From contig JAQVCP010000003.1 of assembly GCA_028689735.1 (NCBI GenBank), positions 37,561-101,560 on the forward strand: 64,000 bases of DNA. Direction: 5' to 3'. This DNA is from Hespellia sp. Lineage in GTDB: Bacteria > Bacillota > Clostridia > Lachnospirales > Lachnospiraceae. Below are positions 30,766-42,700 of the stretch, in pieces. A program made the position numbers and the translations under genes. The notes below the pieces were generated by a model. The model was not told the origin of the DNA. It did no database searches and saw nothing but the letters and a program-made list of their open reading frames with translations. How positions within the stretch are numbered: the first letter of the stretch is position 1; every line of letters begins with the position of its first letter.

Positions 30766-31524
30766 CTATTGTAAGCTCAGAGTAGAGCCGTCCGATGTCA
30801 CTGTAACGCCCCATGCGCTCTTGATTGCATCCACTGCGTTATGTGTCTGAACTGCATCCACCTCTGCGTCCATTGTAAATGTGTATCCATCATAATCATA
30901 TACATATTTGATTGTATTGCCGTCCACTATCTTAGATACCTTCTCAGCAATCGAATTGTCAATTCGGATGCTGTCTGTAAGATCATTTGTTGTCTGTCCC
31001 GCTGTCAGTGCATTGGTATAGTAGAATACCTGGCGCTCATCGGTAGAAGCTGATGAATCTTCCACCCATCCACTGTTACCTGCCAGCTTCAACTCGATCA
31101 ACTCCGGCGAAAGGTCTGTATTCTTTGCGTTATCCTTCTGCCAGCTCTTTGTAATCACGACTCTTACAAATGTATCGATATTGCCACTGTTTAAGACACT
31201 CAGTTTCTCTGTGTAAGTCTTCCCCGGTACAATCTTCTCGCCATCTGCTAACATTCCGCTGAGAAGCTCGCCGTCCTGCGTCTCATCCCATGCACCATCA
31301 TCCTGATAATTCCGGTGGCTGACTGCCTTTGCCTCGCTGTCCTGCGCACCTTGTTCCATCAGTGTAACACCGATGCTGGACATATTCATCTGCGCCGTAT
31401 AATTTTCACTGTAATATGTAAGCGCCGCCCGCGCGCTTCCGACAGTACTTCCAATCAGCAGCATTGCTGATGCTGCAAGAAGCAGGGTCGGTTTTACAGG
31501 AAATGATAATTTTTTCTTCTTCAT
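30766..31524 (-). CDS. TasA/CalY-like secreted protein (SipW-type signal peptide)
   Basis: MKKKKLSFPVKPTLLLAASAMLLIGSTVGSARAALTYYSENYTAQMNMSSIGVTLME...VLNSGNIDTFVRVVI. Confidence 0.65.
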   Translation of the reverse strand: MKKKKLSFPVKPTLLLAASAMLLIGSTVGSARAALTYYSENYTAQMNMSSIGVTLMEQGAQDSEAKAVSHRNYQDDGAWDETQDGELLSGMLADGEKIVPGKTYTEKLSVLNSGNIDTFVRVVITKSWQKDNAKNTDLSPELIELKLAGNSGWVEDSSASTDERQVFYYTNALTAGQTTNDLTDSIRIDNSIAEKVSKIVDGNTIKYVYDYDGYTFTMDAEVDAVQTHNAVDAIKSAWGVTVTSDGSTLSLQ

Positions 31525-31545
31525 CTTCTCTCTGCCTCCTACCTG

Positions 31546-32058
31546 TTACTCTGTACCGTCTGTTCTAATTACATGTTCCCAGTCTGGCATCGCATTGCCT
31601 TCATCATCATAGACAACCGGTGTGCATTCTTGTACGACCATAATTTCAAATGACTCTGTTGTCTGATTCTCATCATTGACCGGATATTCAAATCCTACCT
31701 GAAGCTCGGAAGGAGTTGTTGCTCCTGCTGCAAGCACCGGTCTGTAATACCAGTATCCGTCTCCGCCATCTTCCCAACCCTCTCCGGCTGTGTATGTCAC
31801 ATCAATAACCGAGAAGACCCTGACTCTGACGAAGCAGTCATAATCGCCTGTATTCTCGATCGTGATATGCTTTCCGCCTGTGTCCACATCCTCATGTGGA
31901 ACCGTCTCCGTAAATCCCATTTCCAGTGGTTTTCTTCCGCTTGCCGTAGAATACGTGGTAAAGTAAGCCATCGCACTTCCTACCGAAAGGGATGCAGTGA
32001 GCGCAAGCGCTGCGGCTGCCAGAAAAATCGGTTTTTTATTCAACTGTTTTCTCATCAC
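31546..32058 (-). CDS. SipW-substrate-like (TasA/CalY-type) secreted protein
   Basis: MMRKQLNKKPIFLAAAALALTASLSVGSAMAYFTTYSTASGRKPLEMGF...ITIENTGDYDCFVRVRVF; AYFT after signal peptide is typical of SipW substrates. Confidence 0.7.
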   Translation of the reverse strand: MMRKQLNKKPIFLAAAALALTASLSVGSAMAYFTTYSTASGRKPLEMGFTETVPHEDVDTGGKHITIENTGDYDCFVRVRVFSVIDVTYTAGEGWEDGGDGYWYYRPVLAAGATTPSELQVGFEYPVNDENQTTESFEIMVVQECTPVVYDDEGNAMPDWEHVIRTDGTE

Positions 32059-32071
32059 TCATTCCCCCTTT

Positions 32072-33073
32072 TTATTGTGCTGCTCCATCTTGGTACCACT
32101 GATATTGATTGTTCTCATCCAGTCTGAAACTGTTCTCAACTCCGTGTCCGCCATTTGGTCTGCCATCGTGTGTATTGGTAAATGCAACCGATGCACTGCC
32201 ATTCGCCGGAATCAGGACTGTCTGACCGTCCACTTCACTGACTTCATAACTTGCACCACTATAAATCTCAGTTACGGTTACCGTTGCTCCTGCAGGAATT
32301 TTTTCTATGGTAACTGAATCGTTTCCTGCGCTGTTCATAGTAATCATTGCCTGTTTCTTATAAGTCTCACCTACCAGCGGAGTAATGACTGCCTCAAATA
32401 CGAAAGAAGCACTCTCACCCATTGTGATGTTCTGGTTCACCAATGTCTTATTGATTACAAGGGATCCAAACCGTGCTGTCTGCTCCGGCTTCAGGCTCAG
32501 TGCGTTCTCACCGGTAAGATGGTAGATCCACTCATCACTGCTGCTCCCAGAAGCCACATTATAATAATTGTTCGGCAGTGATACAAGATATGGTGTGAAG
32601 CTGTACTCAAAGCTTGGTGACATTGCATTCTCTGCATCCACCAGATACAGTCCCGGCTTCAAGTCTTGGATCGACGCCATTCCATTCTTGATTGTCGCTG
32701 TAATGTCTGTTGTCATCCCGTTGTCCGCCACGATCTTTGCTGCTGTCTCTGCTTTTTCACTCCAGTCTGCTGCACTCGTTTCGCTGTTTACTGATTCGAC
32801 ACCCAATTTAGAGAATTCACTCTCTGCCATATAGTTGCCAGAAGCATCAATCGATGCAACTTTGTACATCTTCACCGGTACGCTGACCGTTCCGTCATAC
32901 AATTCTTTCAAAGCCCCCGCCGTCTGGCTGCCGGCTATTGTGAAATCGATAGAACAATCCGCATCGACATCTACCGCATTCGCCGCCTGCACCTTCGGCA
33001 CTCCAACCACCGAAGCCACCAACACAAGTGCCAGTAACAATGCACTTCCTATTCTTCCTCTCTTCTTCATCAT
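32072..33073 (-). CDS. FctA/Spy0128-like pilin domain protein without an obvious sorting signal
   Basis: Signal peptide; LVINKTLVNQNITMGESASFVFEAVITPLVGETYKKQAMITMNSAGNDSVTIEKIPAGATVTVTEIYSGASYEVS; C-term ends NNQYQWYQDGAAQ. Confidence 0.65.
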   Translation of the reverse strand: MMKKRGRIGSALLLALVLVASVVGVPKVQAANAVDVDADCSIDFTIAGSQTAGALKELYDGTVSVPVKMYKVASIDASGNYMAESEFSKLGVESVNSETSAADWSEKAETAAKIVADNGMTTDITATIKNGMASIQDLKPGLYLVDAENAMSPSFEYSFTPYLVSLPNNYYNVASGSSSDEWIYHLTGENALSLKPEQTARFGSLVINKTLVNQNITMGESASFVFEAVITPLVGETYKKQAMITMNSAGNDSVTIEKIPAGATVTVTEIYSGASYEVSEVDGQTVLIPANGSASVAFTNTHDGRPNGGHGVENSFRLDENNQYQWYQDGAAQ

Positions 33074-33131
33074 CGCATCGTATCCTCCTTCAGAATCTTA
33101 TTCGCTGGCTTTCCCATTCTTTGCTTCCCTT

Positions 33132-34037
33132 TTAATTCCTGTCATCCGTCTTTGCCTTATCCACTTCATCCAGCTTCTTATTCTTTCTGTTAAACAGGAA
33201 CCTCATTAATAGTATCACTAAAAGTGTAATTGCTAATCCAAGTATCAGATATAACATGTAATAATTCTGGACTGCTTTCAACATAGAATTCGTAACGGAA
33301 GCAGATTCTTCCTCCTCGCCATTATACGGAACCCTGATCCCCCGGACCAGAAGTCTGTGTGAGTTCACACCATAAGGAGTGCAAGTGAACAACGTCACAT
33401 AATCCTTTCCTTCTTCTATCTTAAGTGCATTTTCCAAAGTCGCGTGATCATCCTTCTCCACCATCGGGAGAATCTCATCGATCTGATAGGCAAGCACCTG
33501 ATCCAGCACATGAATATAAAACTTATCACCCTTCTCCATCTGATCAATATCAGTGAAAAGTCTCGCACTCGGGAGTCCTCTGTGTGCTGCTACCACACTG
33601 TGGGTACTCTCTCCTCCAATCGGTAAGCTGGTTCCATTGAGGTGACCAATCCCGGTCTGGAGAACCGTATCTCCTGTCCCATGATAGATGGCAAGCTTGA
33701 TGTTGATCTTCGGGATGGACAGATATCCCATGACTCCGTCCCCTGCTACATTGAGGACTTTCCAATATTCTGTTCCGGTGAGTTTATCCTCCTCGGAAGC
33801 TCCAAACACATCCGCGTAAACATCATTCTGCGTAATTGTGCTGTTAAATGCATTTGCCAGATTCCACTGCTCGGTAAAATCCTCCGGCTTCATATCGCTC
33901 ACGACTTTCTCATAGTTGCTGATCAGTTTACTCTGGCGATAGGTGTTCCATTGATTGGAAACAGTCGGATAAATAAGAATTCCAAAGCCTATCAGAAAAA
34001 CCAGACCAAACAGGATCGATGGTAGCTTTTTCTTCAT
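33132..34037 (-). CDS. class C sortase
   Basis: MGYLSIPKINIKLAIYHGTGDTVLQTGIGHLNGTSLPIGGESTHSVVAAHRGLPSARLFTDIDQM; YVTLFTCTPYGVNSHRLLVRGIRV; C-term TM. Confidence 0.93.
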   Translation of the reverse strand: MKKKLPSILFGLVFLIGFGILIYPTVSNQWNTYRQSKLISNYEKVVSDMKPEDFTEQWNLANAFNSTITQNDVYADVFGASEEDKLTGTEYWKVLNVAGDGVMGYLSIPKINIKLAIYHGTGDTVLQTGIGHLNGTSLPIGGESTHSVVAAHRGLPSARLFTDIDQMEKGDKFYIHVLDQVLAYQIDEILPMVEKDDHATLENALKIEEGKDYVTLFTCTPYGVNSHRLLVRGIRVPYNGEEEESASVTNSMLKAVQNYYMLYLILGLAITLLVILLMRFLFNRKNKKLDEVDKAKTDDRN

Positions 34038-34039
34038 AA

Positions 34040-34942
34040 TTACTCCTTCTTTGGTTCTTCTAATTCTTCCGTAACCGACTGCGCTGCTGCAGCGATACGT
34101 CTCTTCTTATCATGCAGATATAAAACGAAGATAAATCCTCCGGTAATGATAAGTCCTACAATCACCCATAACAGATAACTCGTATGAAGACTCACGCCTC
34201 CAAGTGGTGACTTCTCATCCTCCAGTGCGGTCTCTTCATATGGTACTCTGTGACCTCGCACCAAAAGTCTCTGTGAATTGACTCCGTAAGGAGTACAGGT
34301 AAGTAATGTAACCAGGTCCTGCCCTTCCTCAACTGCAAGAGCATCCGTCTCGTCTGGCTCTACTACGGAAATCTTATCGACCTGGTAGCATAACGTCTCA
34401 TCGAGAATGTGCAGCAGGAAGTGATCTCCCTTTTTCAGTTTATCCAAATCTGTAAACAGAGCTGCACTTGGCAGTCCTCTATGTGCAGAGATAACCGCAT
34501 GTGTGTTCTCGCCGCCAACCGGAAGCGAACTTCCTTCCAGATGGCCTGCTGCCTGCTGCAGTACCTTGGTGTCTGTCGTATGGTAAATCGGAAGCTTGAT
34601 GTTGATCTTCGGAATCTCCACGATTCCCATGGTTCCATCATCCGTGATATTCAGACATGACATATATGTCTGATCCTCTTCCTCACTCGCCTCTGCTATA
34701 GCAAATGAATCAGGAAGAATACTCGGTAAAAGTGCTGCGTTGTAAGCCTGCGCTTTCTTCATCTCGGCCTCGTAATCAATCTCACCGGCTGCTTCCTTAT
34801 CTGCTACTACCTGCTCGTAATTGCTAATCAGCTGCTTCTGTCTGTAATTATTCCACTGATTCGCTACGAATGGATACAGCAGTAAGGACAAACCGGCTAA
34901 AAACACTATGCAAATGATTAATGTATTTGTCTTCTTTTTCAT
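34040..34942 (-). CDS. class C sortase
   Basis: MGIVEIPKINIKLPIYHTTDTKVLQQAAGHLEGSSLPVGGENTHAVISAHRGLPSAALFTDLDKL; LVTLLTCTPYGVNSQRLLVRGHRV. Confidence 0.93.
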   Translation of the reverse strand: MKKKTNTLIICIVFLAGLSLLLYPFVANQWNNYRQKQLISNYEQVVADKEAAGEIDYEAEMKKAQAYNAALLPSILPDSFAIAEASEEEDQTYMSCLNITDDGTMGIVEIPKINIKLPIYHTTDTKVLQQAAGHLEGSSLPVGGENTHAVISAHRGLPSAALFTDLDKLKKGDHFLLHILDETLCYQVDKISVVEPDETDALAVEEGQDLVTLLTCTPYGVNSQRLLVRGHRVPYEETALEDEKSPLGGVSLHTSYLLWVIVGLIITGGFIFVLYLHDKKRRIAAAAQSVTEELEEPKKE

Positions 34943-34995
34943 CCGGACTCTCCTTGTTGTTGTATCTTGAAATCAATTTCTAGTTTTTATATGAA

Positions 34996-35018
34996 TCCGG
35001 GGTGTTACCCACCCCGGA
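34996..35018 (-). promoter_or_regulatory. perfect 9-bp intercistronic hairpin between backbone pilin and sortase genes
   Basis: TCCGGGGTG-TTACC-CACCCCGGA; no T run follows on the minus strand. Confidence 0.7.
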
Positions 35019-35060
35019 CCAATATGTATTACTTTGAGTCAAAGACTCATACTCAACTAA

Positions 35061-36620
35061 TTACTGAGTTTTTTTGCGGCTTCTGAAGTAAAGGAATGCT
35101 GCAATGATCATGATCGCACAACCACCGATTGTGAAGATTGTTGTACCGATACCACCTGTTGATGGAAGGGAAGAAAGCTTGGTATTCTTGATTTCTGTCT
35201 CTGCATTATCCTTACCTGGTACAATGTTAGTAATCGTCTTATTCGTTGTTGGGCCATCATAGGTTGCTTCATAGGTTGATGTTGCCTTACCATCTACTTC
35301 GATTTTATAACTCTTTAATGTTCCGTCTGTGTTATACTCTGCTGAAATAACAACCGGAATCTCTTTTGGATTAACAGAATATCCTTCTGGAGCTTTTGTC
35401 TCGACGAGTGTATACTCACCTGCATCCAGTCCTGTGAATGCTAACGCACCATTCTCATCTGATACTGCGGTGTAAACTTTCTTCGTTGTTTTATTTGTCA
35501 GTGTAAATGTTGCGCCTGGAAGTGAAGTTGTTTTAACAGTTTCGCCTGCTTCGTTCTCGATTTCTCTCTCTTCACCAGTCTTTAACAATTCTTTTGTAAT
35601 TTCATTCCATGTTTCTGATGAACTACCAAACAGTTTACTGTCAATACCGAATGTGTAGGTATAAGTTTTGTCATCTGTTTTCTTCGTTTCATCTGCTTTT
35701 GACGGATTGTTTGAATACTCTAATGTTGCTGTATTTGTGTTAGGATCGAAGTTGATACCTGCCTGATCATTCAGTACTGCTGAATAAGTTACATATACAG
35801 TATCGTTTCCATGAGCAAGTGCATAGTCAGAGTTAATTGTGATTTCAAAACCTGATGCTGATTTTGTAATTGTATAGCTGTCCTCCGGAAGATTTGTTGC
35901 AATACTATCCTGAGTTAATGTTAAGCCAGTGCTTAAAGCATCAGAAATTTTAACGACTACTGTTGTATATTCTTTGCTGTATGAAGGGATTGCTGTATCG
36001 ATGCGGAATTTGACTGTATCGCCGATTGCCACATCATCACCCTTATCGCCATTGCCGCCATCAACAATGGTCTTCTCGATAGAAGGAGTTGTTGATTTTG
36101 CATATGCATCATTTGTTACAAGTGTCCAGTTAGAATTAGCATCTACCGGATCTGCGCTCATTTCGCTGTCACTACCGCTTACTGTATAAGCAACACCGAG
36201 TAACATCGGATTATAAACTTCGTTAACTGTACCATTTACTAATACCATCCAATAGCCTGGGTTTAAGTTAGCTGTGAAGCTTGCAAGCCCTTCTGTGGCA
36301 GTAGTTGTCATTGACACTGTTTTTAATCCATCTTTATTTCCTTTTGCAATTGCTGTAATCTCATCTGATGTCGGTGCGAGCGGATCTGCAATTGTAACTC
36401 CGTCTACAGTAGTATATCCTGTAAAACCTGCATCATTATAGTTCGCCTTTACTACCTGATATGCCGTTACTGTTGCTGTCGCCTCTACATTGTTTACCGT
36501 TGCTTCTTTTACGTCATTTTCTGTAGGTTTTACACCTGTTGCTGCGAATGTAGTCATGCTCATTCCCAGAACCATTGCCATAGATAAAACTAAGGCTAAA
36601 ATTTTCTTTACTTTACTCAT
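35061..36620 (-). CDS. SpaA-type isopeptide-forming backbone pilin, LPSTG-anchored
   Basis: Signal peptide; SLPSTGGIGTTIFTIGGCAIMIIAAFLYFRSRKKTQ; LPGATFTLTNKTTKKVYTAVSDENGALAFTGLDAGEYTLVETKAPEGY (SpaA/Cna-B). Confidence 0.9.
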   Translation of the reverse strand: MSKVKKILALVLSMAMVLGMSMTTFAATGVKPTENDVKEATVNNVEATATVTAYQVVKANYNDAGFTGYTTVDGVTIADPLAPTSDEITAIAKGNKDGLKTVSMTTTATEGLASFTANLNPGYWMVLVNGTVNEVYNPMLLGVAYTVSGSDSEMSADPVDANSNWTLVTNDAYAKSTTPSIEKTIVDGGNGDKGDDVAIGDTVKFRIDTAIPSYSKEYTTVVVKISDALSTGLTLTQDSIATNLPEDSYTITKSASGFEITINSDYALAHGNDTVYVTYSAVLNDQAGINFDPNTNTATLEYSNNPSKADETKKTDDKTYTYTFGIDSKLFGSSSETWNEITKELLKTGEEREIENEAGETVKTTSLPGATFTLTNKTTKKVYTAVSDENGALAFTGLDAGEYTLVETKAPEGYSVNPKEIPVVISAEYNTDGTLKSYKIEVDGKATSTYEATYDGPTTNKTITNIVPGKDNAETEIKNTKLSSLPSTGGIGTTIFTIGGCAIMIIAAFLYFRSRKKTQ

Positions 36621-36743
36621 TCTTAATCTCCTTTTCTTTTTTGCGTTTTTGGTTGTAAAGTTTTTTGCTTGTTTATAATTTCTTTTTGCTACTTGTTACC
36701 TCTTTTGCGGTGCTTAAGGCCGCTGAAATGTCTTTTCATATTC

Positions 36744-39700
36744 TTATTTTTTCAGCACCCCCTCGTGTTTCTTGTTTCTATATAGAATTAGTGCTGCTGC
36801 CATCATAAGCAGTATGCCGCTAATCATATACCAGTAAATGCCAATACCGCCGGAATTTGGCAAATCATACAACGGAGTATTTTCAAATACATAGGTATAA
36901 ATTCCGTTTGCATCTCCTGAAGTGCCTTCAATTGTTTTGTCTCCACTTGTAATCGTTGGCTTCGCACCTTTGTAGGAAATTACAATATTCCATTCCTCTG
37001 TGCTCAAAGCATATCCTCCAGGTGCTTTTATTTCTTTTAGTGTATAAGTGTCAGCTTCAATTTCTGACGAAGAAACAGCCTTGTCTTTCAAGCTCCAGCT
37101 AATTACACCATTTTGATCAGACTTGCCGGTATAAACAAGTGTTTTACCATCTGTTCCTTTTTTAGTCTGTGCAGTCAATGTAAATTCGGCATTTTCAAGA
37201 TAAATAGGTGTCTGGCTAGATGTTGAACTCTCTTTTAATATCTGCCAATTGTCCACTTTTCCATTTGTAAACTTCGCAACGCCTAATGTTCCGCCATCCT
37301 TTGCGCCATATGCGTAGCTATCGGAAATAACATCTACACCTTCTTGATTCATCTTATTGCCAAGTTTAAATGTTGCAACTAAGTGGTCTGATGATAAACT
37401 GTTTTCTGTATTTGTCTCATTCTCACCAGCTCCAATAGATGCACTCAACAGTGTATATCCATCACTCTTGCTCTCTGAAACCCGATACTCACCACGCTCC
37501 AAGCCAATTAACTCAGCTAATCCTTCTTCTGATAATCCAACTTCCGTTCCTGCGTCTGTATTTGCCGGGACAACAATTGATACCGTCTTTAACAGTGAAT
37601 AAGTCCCATCGCCATTCTTCTTATCTACATCAAAGTTAAATTTCTGTTCTGTTTTGGATGTTTGCTGTAACTTCTTTGTAATCTGAATAGCACCAGAAAT
37701 TACTTTTACAGTGTAAGTGCCTGTTGCCTCAGCTAAGTTGTTCGACACATTTTTATCATCTTCACCCGCGTGATGTATCTTCCCATCAGAAGTTGTTGTG
37801 TTGTGGTTACTATCAGCTGTTGGCTCACCTGCGTTGTAAGTTACTTTCAGATAATACTTTGTATTAACATCTGTTGTAACGCCTGCCATGTCAACTGCAT
37901 TGGTACAAGCTTCGTCAGAATACCATTTGAAGATAAACTTGTCTAAAGTCACTCCTTCATACTTATCTAACCATATTCGAACATCTGCCATCTGACTCTG
38001 AATCGTTGTCGTTCCAGTCTTTGTTGTATTGGTCGGTACACTGTCGCCTTTATAGATTGTAACCTCGTAAGGTTTTACCTCTAATGTGGCTTTTACGTTA
38101 ACCGTCGGCTTCTCGAATGGAATGGATACACCATCCACCGAAACTCCCGAACCATCTCCATTGGTTGTAACCGCGTTCCCACCAATGTAATCCGCCTTGG
38201 CCTTAACCTGGAAAGTCTTGCTCCATCCTGGTGAATCATCTGTCTTTGTATATAATGTCTGATTTGTCCAAATTACATATTGACGATCATCTGAGTCGGT
38301 ATGCAGTGTACCGCCTGCTGCTGCAACGCTTACTTCATCTGCTACAAATCTCGGATCAATATAATCCTTAACAATAGCATTCTTAACGGGCACGCCATTG
38401 ATGGACTGGATGATACTCTTAAAAATACCAGTCAATGAATCAGCATCATCTGCAGTGTATGCATATTTGCTTCCGTTTTCTGCCTCTGATGCAGCCTTCT
38501 TTAATGTATTCTTTGCATTTTCCAGATTCACGTCTTGACTTACACCTAATCCCACAGAAACAGTCATTACTGTACGATTGCCCTTCTCACTAGAAGAATC
38601 TTTAATAGCAGATGCTGCATTTTCTATATCGCTAAGATCACATTTATTCGGACAACCATCTGTCAGCAGAATTACAAACTGCCTTCTCGACTGATCACTT
38701 TGATTTTTCAGCATCGTCTGTGCCGCATCCAAACCTGCTTTTTGGTTTGTTCCACTGGTTGTCTCAATGTTTGTAATTTTGCTATTGAAATCAGCTAAAT
38801 TGTTTCCCTTACCAATTTCCTGCAAATCAAAATCCTGTGAAGCTGCTTCCGAGAAAGTCACCAGTCCAACTCTGCTCTCCGGTGATGTTTCTGCCAAATC
38901 AGCGGCAAATTGCTTCGCTGCTTTGTCAAGATAGTAAAGTCTGTCATGATCATCCTTAGCTGTGTAGAAAGTGTAATCTGTATATGAATTTAAAGTACCC
39001 TTCGCACCATCTTTATATATAGCTTTAGCTACATAATCCCAACAGGAATCATCAACGTATTTCCACTGACTGTCTTCATAATAAACCCGCATAACCGTAG
39101 CCGATGCACCAGGTGCCACATAATAGTACACCTTGTTCTTATCAAGCTTTTCGATTGTACCTGTGTCATAATAGGTCAATCCGCTCCGAAAATTCATGGA
39201 ACAGGACTTATCGAAAACTAATACCACATCTACCGGTTCTACTATCGTGCTTGTCGCATTGGAGCTTGCATTCAGTGTGATATTGTATGTTCTTTCATTC
39301 CAATCGACCACCTGTGCTGTCTTGCCGGTTTCAACTGTTGAAGCCAGATTCGTATAATAATTGGAAAAAGCAAACGTCGCTGAATCTTTTTCCTTTACAC
39401 TCGTTGACACCTTATCATCCTGAACCGTTCCACCGATTACCTTCAAATCATTTTGCAGATGGTAACCTTTCACCTCTGTACCCGATTCTTCTACTTTATA
39501 TATATAGGAATCTCCATCATTCTTTATCTTCTGATTACCATATATATAAGATCCGTTTGCCGATATCGTACCATTCGCATTTGTTGTAATCGTCCAGTTC
39601 ATGTCAGATGCTTTCAGTACTGTGCCATTTTGCGGTGCATCGCTGGTTGTCGACGTAATCTTAAACTTTAAATTTGCTTTAAGTGATTCAAATTGTGCCT

Positions 39701-42700
39701 GTGTCAAGCCCTCGACACGTTTAGTAACCTGTAATGTAAACTCTCCTTTATTTGCCGGTGGAAGTTTCTGTCCGAATCCTACGTTATCAAGGAAGTTACC
39801 ATATGTGTAGGCATTTGCAGTTGTATTATTATCGTGTGCTGTAGGTCCTGATACAAAGAAGAAACGTGACATATAGCCGGTAGGAATGTAGGCATTTGTC
39901 TCTGAATAGTTACCCCACTTCTGATCATCGTCTGTATATTCTTTTACATACACGCCATTTGCCGTCTTGAAAGCTTCGTCCTTTGCCATGAGTGCTTCTA
40001 CTTCTACCTGTGTATCAATCGGATCCCCATCGTTATTTAATCCGTTTTTTGCCAGACTTGTCGGGATGATAACAACATACATGGTATCATATTCCGGATT
40101 TTTGTCAGAAACATCTCCTCTGGCCCTATGAGACAGCCAATAGTTCAACGGTGTTCCTCTGATCGTAACAACATCCTGATATAGTGCTCCCTCTGCTTCG
40201 CAATTCAGCTCTGCAAATTGAGTTCCATCCGGTATTACCTGATCACCATACCATGCATATTGCCCAAGACTTTGACCATCATTTTTACTTACGATCTCGA
40301 TATCCCATCCATCTTCCGCATCAACATTAGTCTCATACCGTGGTTTCGAAGTAGTCTGCCATACACCGCCATTCTCTCTGTACCATTTGTTTGATGTATG
40401 GTTCCAGGAATTCTTGCGATGAAATTGCGGTGTCTCAAAACTTCCGTTCTGGAGCTGATTCCAATATGTAACATTATATTCATCTGATACTGCCGCTTCT
40501 GTCTCTGTACCCTTTGCAAATGCTTTCACTTTGTATTTCACACTGGTTTGATTTTCATCACTGTTCAGTGCTCCATCGTCAAGTGCAAGATTCAACCAGG
40601 TTCCTTTTTCATCAATATTGTAATCATCTCCGGAACGTGTTCTTGTCACTTCTTTGAAGTCACGGCCATTGACACTCTTATACCACTTGAAGTCATATGC
40701 GGCTGTGTCGGTTAAACCTGCAACCTGTAACTGACCGGAATTTATGATGTCATCCGTGATAGAGATGCTTGCGGCATTTTTATTGTAGACCATGTACAGG
40801 TCAACCGTTCTTTCCTTCTTATCTTTGCTGGTTGTAACCCATTCCGTCCATGAATCTCCGGAAGTATTTTCACTATATTGAATTTTTAGATTTTTAGTAC
40901 CATCGTTCTGATATTGCAATCTTTTGATTTGAGTTCCATCATGGGCATCCTTCTTTGCTCCAACAAAGGTATAACCCTTGATTTCTTTCTGATAAGTACT
41001 CAAATTAATCACATCATTGTTGTTTGTTGTGCCTGTTATATTCTCCTGTTCTACCAGTGACTCAGAAATTTCCTTATTCTTTGTGCCATCCCAGTAATGC
41101 ACTGTTGCAACAATCTTTCTGCTGCCTCGTGTCCAGGTGATTGTAAAAGTAGAAAAACTGTCTGTTACGAATTCTGCTTTTGTAACCTTCGTAGCATCCG
41201 TGGTTTCTACCGTAGCTTCCTGGGTATCATCGGCTACCATATCAACTACATCTTTGACCTCGCCCTTTTTGTTTTCCTCCAGGTGCATAACCGTTACATC
41301 CAGGCTTGCATCCTCGGATGAATCAACTTCCTCTGGAATCGCTTCTTGCTTGTAGTCGATGACTACTTTTACATTTCCGTTTGGTTCTACCTTGTTACCA
41401 TCTTTGTCGATAAAGCTGATATCATAAGCGAGGAAACCTGCGATGTCGTAATCTTCATTCTCTGCTTTTTCCTCCAGCTGAGTTTTTACTTTTTCATACT
41501 CATCCGCTGTACTTTCTGGTGTAATCACTTTCGCTTCTGAGGTAGCTTTGCCAGTTAATGAAATGTCTGTTGCTGCTTTCCGCTCCGGTACTGCAATTGT
41601 TGAAGCAGATGTAACATCTGACTGTGTGTCCGGTAAGATTGGAATAACCTGAAGTGTTGCTCCCTCTGGAATAATTCCTTTCTGATCTGCACTTACAGTT
41701 ACGGTTACATCATCATTTTCATATTTAAGTGAATCTGTTGCTTTTGCAGGCTCATCTGTTGCTGCATTCTTACCTGCTGTATTTGAACCACCCTCCGTAA
41801 CAGTTTCATCTGTTGCCGGCTCTTCCGATGGCTGCTCTGTCAAATAACATCCGTAGATTGTGGAATATCTTCCTTCCATCTGAATCTTCTGTGCTGTGCC
41901 ATCTTCATTCAATGTGATCTCGGATAAATCATAATCGTTATCGATTGTGTCGATGCTCTGACCTGCGTTCTGAAGTTCTTCCACCTTGTCAGATCTCTGA
42001 GTGATTCCAACAATCTGTGCTTCGGCGTTACCTGCCGATGAGTTCGCTTCATTATAATAGAAAACTGTTGATTTCTTTGTATCGCCAATCTGAAAATCTT
42101 TCTGTTCAAATGTAAGCTTGATTTCTTTTCCAGGTTCTACTTGCTTGCCATTCACCTTGAAGCTTACATTATATAAGAAATAGCTTCCAAGAACTTTACC
42201 TTCTTCTAAGGATTTTTCCATCAGTGTTTTGACTGTATCTTCTGTCTCTTTCTGAGCTGCTGTTACTTCCATCGTAACTTCGGAAGTCTTTGCTGTGAAT
42301 GTTCCTTCCGGAACGTTCGCTGTAACTGTACTGATCACATTTCCATCAGTATCTTTAACATCCGCCTTAAGCTCTACTGCTTCCTGCTGGGTTGTTGTTT
42401 TGTCTTTATCTTCCGTCGTGTAGATGGTTTCGTCTTTCTTGCCGCCATCTGTTACGGTCTCATTTTCCGCTGATTCATTTTCAGTCGGCTCACTTACTGC
42501 TGGCTCCTGTGGCTTATCTTCTGTAATGTAGCAGCCGTAGATCGTGCAGCGTCTTCCTTCCATCTGAATCTTCTGTGCTGTGCCATCCTCGTTCAATGTG
42601 ATTTCTGACAAATCGTAATCGTCAATATGCTCTGTGCTCTCTCCTGCATTTTGAAGCTGTTCCATCTTGTCGGACTTCTGTGTGATTCCAACGATCTCTG

